A stretch of DNA of 20,000 nt, taken from the NCBI RefSeq assembly GCF_964340395.1, contig NW_027554301.1, forward strand, positions 1-20,000, written 5' to 3'. The stretch is from Glandiceps talaboti (lineage: Eukaryota > Hemichordata > Enteropneusta > Spengelidae). The notes beneath the pieces are model-generated. The model made no database searches. It had not been told where the DNA came from and saw only the letters and a program-made list of their open reading frames with translations. Shown piece by piece: positions 7,782-19,869 of this stretch (position 1 is its first letter; every line of letters begins with the position of its first letter). A program made the translations under genes and the position numbers.

Positions 7782-8153
7782 ATGCCTAAACGCACTAAAC
7801 CTCCCCTAACCATGCAAGACTTCGACTCGATACCAGTTAAGAAGACCTTTTCCTCCCATCCACACCGCTCACCCGACCCACCTGTGAAGGAAGAAGACCA
7901 CAACGACTCCTACCCCATGAAGTACTCGCCTACAGCCGCAGCCAGCCCCCCTAACCAGAAACCTCGACACTTTACACCCACGCGGCCTCAATCTTATCTA
8001 AAACTGGAAGTAGCCCAACACTCACGATTATACCTGTACACCACGCCCTCTACGCCGACGTTCACCCACTCCACTACTTTGTTTTTATCTCACTCCACAC
8101 ATCCAAAAACTCTACACTTTATTACCTCCTGTATTTACCCTATTTCGCATTAA
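7782..8153 (+). CDS. Hypothetical 123-aa ORF (MPKRTK), U3 copy
   Basis: Translation identical to the U1 and U2 copies. TATA-like box at 7704. Confidence 0.35.
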   Translation: MPKRTKPPLTMQDFDSIPVKKTFSSHPHRSPDPPVKEEDHNDSYPMKYSPTAAASPPNQKPRHFTPTRPQSYLKLEVAQHSRLYLYTTPSTPTFTHSTTLFLSHSTHPKTLHFITSCIYPISH

Positions 8154-8280
8154 ATATATTTATTTCACACCACGCCCACCTTTCCCAAGCCACCCCACTC
8201 AACCCCCAATGTCATTCCAAAACAAACCCCCAACACTACACCAATACTTCCCCTCCCCCCCACACACATTTATATATATA

Positions 8281-8334
<54 letters not shown>

Positions 8335-8793
8335 TTCTCACACTTCAGCACAACTACACAATATATCTAGCACACACCGGCATCAGTTTACAAAACCGTA
8401 ACTCGTTTCTTTTTCACCTAACCATCTTAGTTCGGTTTTTGCATCATCTGACGCTCACTATGTGTGAGTGTTAGTGATCCTGGGCCAAGACACATAAATA
8501 TACTACACACAATATTACGCATTCTATTTCCCGCCAAATTATCTTATTTCTGCACACACAAAAACATTTCTGTCTAGGCCCCTACATTCTTGACACACAA
8601 ACTATTCAGCACTTACACTCTACATTTGCATACAAACATCTCGTCTCCCTACCCCTACAGGAGGTCTCCCTATCATCTTTTTTCCCCATTACAACCGGAT
8701 CTATCTCTAAACACACGCCCATATTTACATCCCTCCAATCAACATCTGTTACTCCATAAACATATCTCTCGCATCATTTTCCTCCATTCGAGA

Positions 8794-9078
8794 ATGGACC
8801 AGCTTGCTGACAGTATCTCCTTGGACTGGCCTGAAATTGCAAACCTTGAAAAGTCAGAGAGGACAACACGCCACAACCAGAAGGATGAACAGAACTCACC
8901 TACTATGAACCCCCACTACACCAACCCAACCTACCCACCTACAGCTCCGAATTTGGACAAGAAAACGACAAGGAACAACATTCAATCCAAAGTTAGTAAC
9001 ACACACAATAGCTATACACACACTTCACTACCATATCGCACGCTCGTACAGTACACTTCACATTCCATTCTATCATAA
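8794..9078 (+). CDS. Hypothetical 94-aa ORF (MDQLAD), U3 copy
   Basis: Coding sequence identical in translation to the U0 copy. The T-to-C variant of this unit lies upstream of the ATG and does not touch it. E2F-like site at 8527-8538. Confidence 0.35.
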   Translation: MDQLADSISLDWPEIANLEKSERTTRHNQKDEQNSPTMNPHYTNPTYPPTAPNLDKKTTRNNIQSKVSNTHNSYTHTSLPYRTLVQYTSHSILS

Positions 9079-9371
9079 ACACGTTCATTCATAAAATGGC
9101 CACGCATGCGCATTCTACATACACTTCCACTACAGTTCGTGTAACTGTGAATCTTCAGCATCTGAAAATGTGAGGAAGGGCCCTCTCCTCATCGATGATA
9201 AACATGCTATGCCATAATTCTTTCTTGGTATATCTGTTCCCAGCCAGACACAGATGCGACACACTTTCCTTCACCCTTACACCCTTTCAAACGTGGCCAT
9301 TACACATTGCAAACTTTACCATCATCTCCACCATCACTCTCTCTACACCACACACCCCACCCCTCACCCCA

Positions 9372-10111
9372 CCCAACCCTACCCTAACCCTATCACTAAC
9401 CCTAACCCTAACCCTAACCCTAACACTAACCTAACCCTAACCTTGACCCTAACCCTAACCCTAACCCCCCACCCTAACCCTAACGCTAACACTAACCCTA
9501 ACCCTTACCCCCACCCTAACCCTAACATACATACTGACACACAAAAGCACACACACACACATACATACATACATACATACATACATACATACATACATAC
9601 ATACATACATACATACACGCACACATACATACATACATACATACATACATACATACATACATACATTCATTCCCTAACACTAACCCTATCACTAACCCTA
9701 ACCCTTACCCTAACCCTAACACTAACCTAACCCTAACCCTGACCCTAACCCTAACCCTAACCCCCCACCCTAACCCTAACGCTAACACTAACCCTAACCC
9801 TTACCCTCACCCTAACCCTAACATACATACTGACACACAAAAGCACACACACACACATACATACATACACACATACATACATACATACATACATACATAC
9901 ATACATACATACATACATACATACATACATACATACATACATACATTCATTCCCTAACACTAACCATAACCCTAACCCTAACCCCCACCCTAACCCCAAC
10001 ACACACACACACACACTGACACACAAAAAACGCACACATACATACATACATACATACATACATACATACATACATACATACATACATACATACATACTTA
10101 AATACATACAT
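9372..10111. repeat. Composite telomere-like/CATA block, U3
   Basis: Full A-B-C block, with tracts starting at 9372, 9672 and 9952. Confidence 0.95.
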
Positions 10112-10402
10112 TTGTACAGTATATGCACACGCTCACTAACACCCACCTATACACATCAAAAACAAGGCGTGATTCTCATCCCTTTATTACCAACACAAGT
10201 CCTCGCTCCTTCCCGCCTTCCTACCTCTTTCCCTCCCATCTCCTCCCGTCATCCGGTCACATGCCCTTATGGTTTTCTAGAACACTCTTTCCCACCCCCC
10301 ACACAGTCACTTCCGCTCACCTCGCATAAATATCCCCACAACAACCCTGCTTTCTACAGTTCTCGGTATACTCTACCCTGTACATGTACACATTCAACCA
10401 CT

Positions 10403-10774
10403 ATGCCTAAACGCACTAAACCTCCCCTAACCATGCAAGACTTCGACTCGATACCAGTTAAGAAGACCTTTTCCTCCCATCCACACCGCTCACCCGACCC
10501 ACCTGTGAAGGAAGAAGACCACAACGACTCCTACCCCATGAAGTACTCGCCTACAGCCGCAGCCAGCCCCCCTAACCAGAAACCTCGACACTTTACACCC
10601 ACGCGGCCTCAATCTTATCTAAAACTGGAAGTAGCCCAACACTCACGATTATACCTGTACACCACGCCCTCTACGCCGACGTTCACCCACTCCACTACTT
10701 TGTTTTTATCTCACTCCACACATCCAAAAACTCTACACTTTATTACCTCCTGTATTTACCCTATTTCGCATTAA
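10403..10774 (+). CDS. Hypothetical 123-aa ORF (MPKRTK), U4 copy
   Basis: Translation identical to the other intact copies. TATA-like box at 10325. Confidence 0.35.
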   Translation: MPKRTKPPLTMQDFDSIPVKKTFSSHPHRSPDPPVKEEDHNDSYPMKYSPTAAASPPNQKPRHFTPTRPQSYLKLEVAQHSRLYLYTTPSTPTFTHSTTLFLSHSTHPKTLHFITSCIYPISH

Positions 10775-10901
10775 ATATATTTATTTCACACCACGCCCAC
10801 CTTTCCCAAGCCACCCCACTCAACCCCCAATGTCATTCCAAAACAAACCCCCAACACTACACCAATACTTCCCCTCCCCCCCACACACATTTATATATAT
10901 A

Positions 10902-10955
<54 letters not shown>

Positions 10956-11414
10956 TTCTCACACTTCAGCACAACTACACAATATATCTAGCACACACCG
11001 GCATCAGTTTACAAAACCGTAACTCGTTTCTTTTTCACCTAACCATCTTAGTTCGGTTTTTGCATCATCTGACGCTCACTATGTGTGAGTGTTAGTGATC
11101 CTGGGCCAAGACACATAAATATACTACACACAATATTACGCATTCTATTTCCCGCCAAATTATCTTATTTCTGCACACACAAAAACATTTCTGTCTAGGC
11201 CCCTACATTCTTGACATACAAACTATTCAGCACTTACACTCTACATTTGCATACAAACATCTCGTCTCCCTACCCCTACAGGAGGTCTCCCTATCATCTT
11301 TTTTCCCCATTACAACCGGATCTATCTCTAAACACACGCCCATATTTACATCCCTCCAATCAACATCTGTTACTCCATAAACATATCTCTCGCATCATTT
11401 TCCTCCATTCGAGA

Positions 11415-11699
11415 ATGGACCAGCTTGCTGACAGTATCTCCTTGGACTGGCCTGAAATTGCAAACCTTGAAAAGTCAGAGAGGACAACACGCCACAACCA
11501 GAAGGATGAACAGAACTCACCTACTATGAACCCCCACTACACCAACCCAACCTACCCACCTACAGCTCCGAATTTGGACAAGAAAACGACAAGGAACAAC
11601 ATTCAATCCAAAGTTAGTAACACACACAATAGCTATACACACACTTCACTACCATATCGCACGCTCGTACAGTACACTTCACATTCCATTCTATCATAA
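11415..11699 (+). CDS. Hypothetical 94-aa ORF (MDQLAD), U4 copy
   Basis: Translation identical to the other copies. TATA-like box 11114 and E2F-like site 11148 upstream. Confidence 0.35.
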   Translation: MDQLADSISLDWPEIANLEKSERTTRHNQKDEQNSPTMNPHYTNPTYPPTAPNLDKKTTRNNIQSKVSNTHNSYTHTSLPYRTLVQYTSHSILS

Positions 11700-11992
11700 A
11701 CACGTTCATTCATAAAATGGCCACGCATGCGCATTCTACATACACTTCCACTACAGTTCGTGTAACTGTGAATCTTCAGCATCTGAAAATGTGAGGAAGG
11801 GCCCTCTCCTCATCGATGATAAACATGCTATGCCATAATTCTTTCTTGGTATATCTGTTCCCAGCCAGACACAGATGCGACACACTTTCCTTCACCCTTA
11901 CACCCTTTCAAACGTGGCCATTACACATTGCAAACTTTACCATCATCTCCACCATCACTCTCTCTACACCACACACCCCACCCCTCACCCCA

Positions 11993-12732
11993 CCCAACCC
12001 TACCCTAACCCTATCACTAACCCTAACCCTAACCCTAACCCTAACACTAACCTAACCCTAACCTTGACCCTAACCCTAACCCTAACCCCCCACCCTAACC
12101 CTAACGCTAACACTAACCCTAACCCTTACCCCCACCCTAACCCTAACATACATACTGACACACAAAAGCACACACACACACATACATACATACATACATA
12201 CATACATACATACATACATACATACATACATACATACACGCACACATACATACATACATACATACATACATACATACATACATACATTCATTCCCTAACA
12301 CTAACCCTATCACTAACCCTAACCCTTACCCTAACCCTAACACTAACCTAACCCTAACCCTGACCCTAACCCTAACCCTAACCCCCCACCCTAACCCTAA
12401 CGCTAACACTAACCCTAACCCTTACCCTCACCCTAACCCTAACATACATACTGACACACAAAAGCACACACACACACATACATACATACACACATACATA
12501 CATACATACATACATACATACATACATACATACATACATACATACATACATACATACATACATACATTCATTCCCTAACACTAACCATAACCCTAACCCT
12601 AACCCCCACCCTAACCCCAACACACACACACACACACTGACACACAAAAAACGCACACATACATACATACATACATACATACATACATACATACATACAT
12701 ACATACATACATACATACTTAAATACATACAT
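11993..12732. repeat. Composite telomere-like/CATA block, U4
   Basis: Full A-B-C block, with tracts starting at 11993, 12293 and 12573. Confidence 0.95.
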
Positions 12733-13023
12733 TTGTACAGTATATGCACACGCTCACTAACACCCACCTATACACATCAAAAACAAGGCGTGATTCTCAT
12801 CCCTTTATTACCAACACAAGTCCTCGCTCCTTCCCGCCTTCCTACCTCTTTCCCTCCCATCTCCTCCCGTCATCCGGTCACATGCCCTTATGGTTTTCTA
12901 GAACACTCTTTCCCACCCCCCACACAGTCACTTCCGCTCACCTCGCATAAATATCCCCACAACAACCCTGCTTTCTACAGTTCTCGGTATACTCTACCCT
13001 GTACATGTACACATTCAACCACT

Positions 13024-13395
13024 ATGCCTAAACGCACTAAACCTCCCCTAACCATGCAAGACTTCGACTCGATACCAGTTAAGAAGACCTTTTCCTCCCA
13101 TCCACACCGCTCACCCGACCCACCTGTGAAGGAAGAAGACCACAACGACTCCTACCCCATGAAGTACTCGCCTACAGCCGCAGCCAGCCCCCCTAACCAG
13201 AAACCTCGACACTTTACACCCACGCGGCCTCAATCTTATCTAAAACTGGAAGTAGCCCAACACTCACGATTATACCTGTACACCACGCCCTCTACGCCGA
13301 CGTTCACCCACTCCACTACTTTGTTTTTATCTCACTCCACACATCCAAAAACTCTACACTTTATTACCTCCTGTATTTACCCTATTTCGCATTAA
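13024..13395 (+). CDS. Hypothetical 123-aa ORF (MPKRTK), U5 copy
   Basis: Translation identical to the other intact copies. TATA-like box at 12946. Confidence 0.35.
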   Translation: MPKRTKPPLTMQDFDSIPVKKTFSSHPHRSPDPPVKEEDHNDSYPMKYSPTAAASPPNQKPRHFTPTRPQSYLKLEVAQHSRLYLYTTPSTPTFTHSTTLFLSHSTHPKTLHFITSCIYPISH

Positions 13396-13522
13396 ATATA
13401 TTTATTTCACACCACGCCCACCTTTCCCAAGCCACCCCACTCAACCCCCAATGTCATTCCAAAACAAACCCCCAACACTACACCAATACTTCCCCTCCCC
13501 CCCACACACATTTATATATATA

Positions 13523-13576
<54 letters not shown>

Positions 13577-14035
13577 TTCTCACACTTCAGCACAACTACA
13601 CAATATATCTAGCACACACCGGCATCAGTTTACAAAACCGTAACTCGTTTCTTTTTCACCTAACCATCTTAGTTCGGTTTTTGCATCATCTGACGCTCAC
13701 TATGTGTGAGTGTTAGTGATCCTGGGCCAAGACACATAAATATACTACACACAATATTACGCATTCTATTTCCCGCCAAATTATCTTATTTCTGCACACA
13801 CAAAAACATTTCTGTCTAGGCCCCTACATTCTTGACATACAAACTATTCAGCACTTACACTCTACATTTGCATACAAACATCTCGTCTCCCTACCCCTAC
13901 AGGAGGTCTCCCTATCATCTTTTTTCCCCATTACAACCGGATCTATCTCTAAACACACGCCCATATTTACATCCCTCCAATCAACATCTGTTACTCCATA
14001 AACATATCTCTCGCATCATTTTCCTCCATTCGAGA

Positions 14036-14320
14036 ATGGACCAGCTTGCTGACAGTATCTCCTTGGACTGGCCTGAAATTGCAAACCTTGAAAAGTCAGA
14101 GAGGACAACACGCCACAACCAGAAGGATGAACAGAACTCACCTACTATGAACCCCCACTACACCAACCCAACCTACCCACCTACAGCTCCGAATTTGGAC
14201 AAGAAAACGACAAGGAACAACATTCAATCCAAAGTTAGTAACACACACAATAGCTATACACACACTTCACTACCATATCGCACGCTCGTACAGTACACTT
14301 CACATTCCATTCTATCATAA
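14036..14320 (+). CDS. Hypothetical 94-aa ORF (MDQLAD), U5 copy
   Basis: Translation identical to the other copies. TATA-like box 13735 and E2F-like site 13769 upstream. Confidence 0.35.
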   Translation: MDQLADSISLDWPEIANLEKSERTTRHNQKDEQNSPTMNPHYTNPTYPPTAPNLDKKTTRNNIQSKVSNTHNSYTHTSLPYRTLVQYTSHSILS

Positions 14321-14613
14321 ACACGTTCATTCATAAAATGGCCACGCATGCGCATTCTACATACACTTCCACTACAGTTCGTGTAACTGTGAATCTTCAG
14401 CATCTGAAAATGTGAGGAAGGGCCCTCTCCTCATCGATGATAAACATGCTATGCCATAATTCTTTCTTGGTATATCTGTTCCCAGCCAGACACAGATGCG
14501 ACACACTTTCCTTCACCCTTACACCCTTTCAAACGTGGCCATTACACATTGCAAACTTTACCATCATCTCCACCATCACTCTCTCTACACCACACACCCC
14601 ACCCCTCACCCCA

Positions 14614-15353
14614 CCCAACCCTACCCTAACCCTATCACTAACCCTAACCCTAACCCTAACCCTAACACTAACCTAACCCTAACCTTGACCCTAACCCTAA
14701 CCCTAACCCCCCACCCTAACCCTAACGCTAACACTAACCCTAACCCTTACCCCCACCCTAACCCTAACATACATACTGACACACAAAAGCACACACACAC
14801 ACATACATACATACATACATACATACATACATACATACATACATACATACATACATACACGCACACATACATACATACATACATACATACATACATACAT
14901 ACATACATTCATTCCCTAACACTAACCCTATCACTAACCCTAACCCTTACCCTAACCCTAACACTAACCTAACCCTAACCCTGACCCTAACCCTAACCCT
15001 AACCCCCCACCCTAACCCTAACGCTAACACTAACCCTAACCCTTACCCTCACCCTAACCCTAACATACATACTGACACACAAAAGCACACACACACACAT
15101 ACATACATACACACATACATACATACATACATACATACATACATACATACATACATACATACATACATACATACATACATACATACATTCATTCCCTAAC
15201 ACTAACCATAACCCTAACCCTAACCCCCACCCTAACCCCAACACACACACACACACACTGACACACAAAAAACGCACACATACATACATACATACATACA
15301 TACATACATACATACATACATACATACATACATACATACTTAAATACATACAT
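14614..15353. repeat. Composite telomere-like/CATA block, U5
   Basis: Full A-B-C block, with tracts starting at 14614, 14914 and 15194. Confidence 0.95.
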
Positions 15354-15644
15354 TTGTACAGTATATGCACACGCTCACTAACACCCACCTATACACATCA
15401 AAAACAAGGCGTGATTCTCATCCCTTTATTACCAACACAAGTCCTCGCTCCTTCCCGCCTTCCTACCTCTTTCCCTCCCATCTCCTCCCGTCATCCGGTC
15501 ACATGCCCTTATGGTTTTCTAGAACACTCTTTCCCACCCCCCACACAGTCACTTCCGCTCACCTCGCATAAATATCCCCACAACAACCCTGCTTTCTACA
15601 GTTCTCGGTATACTCTACCCTGTACATGTACACATTCAACCACT

Positions 15645-16016
15645 ATGCCTAAACGCACTAAACCTCCCCTAACCATGCAAGACTTCGACTCGATACCAGT
15701 TAAGAAGACCTTTTCCTCCCATCCACACCGCTCACCCGACCCACCTGTGAAGGAAGAAGACCACAACGACTCCTACCCCATGAAGTACTCGCCTACAGCC
15801 GCAGCCAGCCCCCCTAACCAGAAACCTCGACACTTTACACCCACGCGGCCTCAATCTTATCTAAAACTGGAAGTAGCCCAACACTCACGATTATACCTGT
15901 ACACCACGCCCTCTACGCCGACGTTCACCCACTCCACTACTTTGTTTTTATCTCACTCCACACATCCAAAAACTCTACACTTTATTACCTCCTGTATTTA
16001 CCCTATTTCGCATTAA
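15645..16016 (+). CDS. Hypothetical 123-aa ORF (MPKRTK), U6 copy
   Basis: Translation identical to the other intact copies. TATA-like box at 15567. Confidence 0.35.
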   Translation: MPKRTKPPLTMQDFDSIPVKKTFSSHPHRSPDPPVKEEDHNDSYPMKYSPTAAASPPNQKPRHFTPTRPQSYLKLEVAQHSRLYLYTTPSTPTFTHSTTLFLSHSTHPKTLHFITSCIYPISH

Positions 16017-16143
16017 ATATATTTATTTCACACCACGCCCACCTTTCCCAAGCCACCCCACTCAACCCCCAATGTCATTCCAAAACAAACCCCCAACACT
16101 ACACCAATACTTCCCCTCCCCCCCACACACATTTATATATATA

Positions 16144-16197
<54 letters not shown>

Positions 16198-16656
16198 TTC
16201 TCACACTTCAGCACAACTACACAATATATCTAGCACACACCGGCATCAGTTTACAAAACCGTAACTCGTTTCTTTTTCACCTAACCATCTTAGTTCGGTT
16301 TTTGCATCATCTGACGCTCACTATGTGTGAGTGTTAGTGATCCTGGGCCAAGACACATAAATATACTACACACAATATTACGCATTCTATTTCCCGCCAA
16401 ATTATCTTATTTCTGCACACACAAAAACATTTCTGTCTAGGCCCCTACATTCTTGACACACAAACTATTCAGCACTTACACTCTACATTTGCATACAAAC
16501 ATCTCGTCTCCCTACCCCTACAGGAGGTCTCCCTATCATCTTTTTTCCCCATTACAACCGGATCTATCTCTAAACACACGCCCATATTTACATCCCTCCA
16601 ATCAACATCTGTTACTCCATAAACATATCTCTCGCATCATTTTCCTCCATTCGAGA

Positions 16657-16941
16657 ATGGACCAGCTTGCTGACAGTATCTCCTTGGACTGGCCTGAAAT
16701 TGCAAACCTTGAAAAGTCAGAGAGGACAACACGCCACAACCAGAAGGATGAACAGAACTCACCTACTATGAACCCCCACTACACCAACCCAACCTACCCA
16801 CCTACAGCTCCGAATTTGGACAAGAAAACGACAAGGAACAACATTCAATCCAAAGTTAGTAACACACACAATAGCTATACACACACTTCACTACCATATC
16901 GCACGCTCGTACAGTACACTTCACATTCCATTCTATCATAA
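16657..16941 (+). CDS. Hypothetical 94-aa ORF (MDQLAD), U6 copy
   Basis: Translation identical to the other copies. TATA-like box 16356 and E2F-like site 16390 upstream. Confidence 0.35.
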   Translation: MDQLADSISLDWPEIANLEKSERTTRHNQKDEQNSPTMNPHYTNPTYPPTAPNLDKKTTRNNIQSKVSNTHNSYTHTSLPYRTLVQYTSHSILS

Positions 16942-17234
16942 ACACGTTCATTCATAAAATGGCCACGCATGCGCATTCTACATACACTTCCACTACAGTT
17001 CGTGTAACTGTGAATCTTCAGCATCTGAAAATGTGAGGAAGGGCCCTCTCCTCATCGATGATAAACATGCTATGCCATAATTCTTTCTTGGTATATCTGT
17101 TCCCAGCCAGACACAGATGCGACACACTTTCCTTCACCCTTACACCCTTTCAAACGTGGCCATTACACATTGCAAACTTTACCATCATCTCCACCATCAC
17201 TCTCTCTACACCACACACCCCACCCCTCACCCCA

Positions 17235-17974
17235 CCCAACCCTACCCTAACCCTATCACTAACCCTAACCCTAACCCTAACCCTAACACTAACCTAACCC
17301 TAACCTTGACCCTAACCCTAACCCTAACCCCCCACCCTAACCCTAACGCTAACACTAACCCTAACCCTTACCCCCACCCTAACCCTAACATACATACTGA
17401 CACACAAAAGCACACACACACACATACATACATACATACATACATACATACATACATACATACATACATACATACATACACGCACACATACATACATACA
17501 TACATACATACATACATACATACATACATTCATTCCCTAACACTAACCCTATCACTAACCCTAACCCTTACCCTAACCCTAACACTAACCTAACCCTAAC
17601 CCTGACCCTAACCCTAACCCTAACCCCCCACCCTAACCCTAACGCTAACACTAACCCTAACCCTTACCCTCACCCTAACCCTAACATACATACTGACACA
17701 CAAAAGCACACACACACACATACATACATACACACATACATACATACATACATACATACATACATACATACATACATACATACATACATACATACATACA
17801 TACATACATTCATTCCCTAACACTAACCATAACCCTAACCCTAACCCCCACCCTAACCCCAACACACACACACACACACTGACACACAAAAAACGCACAC
17901 ATACATACATACATACATACATACATACATACATACATACATACATACATACATACATACTTAAATACATACAT
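17235..17974. repeat. Composite telomere-like/CATA block, U6
   Basis: Full A-B-C block, with tracts starting at 17235, 17535 and 17815. Confidence 0.95.
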
Positions 17975-18267
17975 TTGTACAGTATATGCACACGCTCACT
18001 AACACCCACCTATACACATCAAAAACAAGGCGTGATTCTCATCCCTTTATTACCAACACACAAGTCCTCGCTCCTTCCCGCCTTCCTACCTCTTTCCCTC
18101 CCATCTCCTCCCGTCATCCGGTCACATGCCCTTATGGTTTTCTAGAACACTCTTTCCCACCCCCCACACAGTCACTTCCGCTCACCTCGCATAAATATCC
18201 CCACAACAACCCTGCTTTCTACAGTTCTCGGTATACTCTACCCTGTACATGTACACATTCAACCACT

Positions 18268-18772
18268 ATGCCTAAACGCACTAAACCTCCCCTAACCATG
18301 CAAGACTTCGACTCGATACCAGTTAAGAAGACCTTTTCCTCCCATCCACACCGCTCACCCGACCCACCTGTGAAGGAAGAAGACCACAACGACTCCTACC
18401 CCATGAAGTACTCGCCTACAGCCGCAGCCAGCCCCCCTAACCAGAAACCTCGACACTTTACACCCACGCGGCCTCAATCTTATCTAAAACTGGAAGTAGC
18501 CCAACACTCACGATTATGTACACCACGCCCTCTACGCCGACGTTCACCCACTCCACTACTTTGTTTTTATCTCACTCCACACATCCAAAAACTCTACACT
18601 TTATTACCTCCTGTATTTACCCTATTTCGCATTAAATATATTTATTTCACACCACGCCCACCTTTCCCAAGCCACCCCACTCAACCCCCAATGTCATTCC
18701 AAAACAAACCCCCAACACTACACCAATACTTCCCCTCCCCCCCACACACATTTATATATATATATATATATA

Positions 18773-18832
<60 letters not shown>

Positions 18833-18972
18833 TTCTCACACTTCAGCACAACTACACAATATATCTAGCACACACCGGCATCAGTTTACAAAACCGTAAC
18901 TCGTTTCTTTTTCACCTAACCATCTTAGTTCGGTTTTTGCATCATCTGACGCTCACTATGTGTGAGTGTTAG
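18268..18972 (+). CDS. Hypothetical MPKRTK ORF, U7 copy, frameshifted to 234 aa
   Basis: The first 78 or so residues match the other copies. The 4-nt loss near 18517 then moves the frame, and the ORF runs through the expanded TA/CA microsatellite (IYIYIY, THTHTH) to a TAG at 18970-18972. The microsatellite-encoded tail is unlikely to be functional protein. Either the C-terminal part of this ORF is not under selection in any copy, or the true exon ends before the lesion. The TATA-like box is at 18190, and the ATG context is unchanged. Confidence 0.25.
18753..18829. repeat. Expanded TA/CA compound microsatellite, U7
   Basis: 77 bp against 61 bp in the other units, lengthened in both the TA and CA parts. 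The homogenised copies have one length, so this tract has mutated independently since the array spread. Confidence 0.95.
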
Positions 18973-19291
18973 TGATCCTGGGCCAAGACACATAAATATA
19001 CTACACACAATATTACGCATTCTATTTCCCGCCAAATTATCTTATTTCTGCACACACAAAAACATTTCTGTCTAGGCCCCTACATTCTTGACATACAAAC
19101 TATTCAGCACTTACACTCTACATTTGCATACAAACATCTCGTCTCCCTACCCCTACAGGAGGTCTCCCTATCATCTTTTTTCCCCATTACAACCGGATCT
19201 ATCTCTAAACACACGCCCATATTTACATCCCTCCAATCAACATCTGTTACTCCATAAACATATCTCTCGCATCATTTTCCTCCATTCGAGA

Positions 19292-19576
19292 ATGGACCAG
19301 CTTGCTGACAGTATCTCCTTGGACTGGCCTGAAATTGCAAACCTTGAAAAGTCAGAGAGGACAACACGCCACAACCAGAAGGATGAACAGAACTCACCTA
19401 CTATGAACCCCCACTACACCAACCCAACCTACCCACCTACAGCTCCGAATTTGGACAAGAAAACGACAAGGAACAACATTCAATCCAAAGTTAGTAACAC
19501 ACACAATAGCTATACACACACTTCACTACCATATCGCACGCTCGTACAGTACACTTCACATTCCATTCTATCATAA
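19292..19576 (+). CDS. Hypothetical 94-aa ORF (MDQLAD), U7 copy
   Basis: Translation identical to the other copies even though this is the most divergent unit. TATA-like box 18991 and E2F-like site 19025 upstream. Confidence 0.35.
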   Translation: MDQLADSISLDWPEIANLEKSERTTRHNQKDEQNSPTMNPHYTNPTYPPTAPNLDKKTTRNNIQSKVSNTHNSYTHTSLPYRTLVQYTSHSILS

Positions 19577-19869
19577 ACACGTTCATTCATAAAATGGCCA
19601 CGCATGCGCATTCTACATACACTTCCACTACAGTTCGTGTAACTGTGAATCTTCAGCATCTGAAAATGTGAGGAAGGGCCCTCTCCTCATCGATGATAAA
19701 CATGCTATGCCATAATTCTTTCTTGGTATATCTGTTCCCAGCCAGACACAGATGCGACACACTTTCCTTCACCCTTACACCCTTTCAAACGTGGCCATTA
19801 CACATTGCAAACTTTACCATCATCTCCACCATCACTCTCTCTACACCACACACCCCATCCCTCACCCCA

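Larger units (their letters stand above)
7491..10111. repeat. Subtelomeric unit U3, full length 2,621 bp
   Basis: Complete copy. It carries a C in place of T at 8596, 198 nt upstream of the MDQLAD ATG; this variant is shared only with U6. Confidence 0.97.
10112..12732. repeat. Subtelomeric unit U4, full length 2,621 bp
   Basis: Complete copy with T at the variable site (11217). I noticed no other difference from U2. Confidence 0.97.
12733..15353. repeat. Subtelomeric unit U5, full length 2,621 bp
   Basis: Complete copy with T at the variable site (13838). Confidence 0.97.
15354..17974. repeat. Subtelomeric unit U6, full length 2,621 bp
   Basis: Complete copy. It carries the C variant at 16459 seen otherwise only in U3, three units away. 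Confidence 0.97.
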
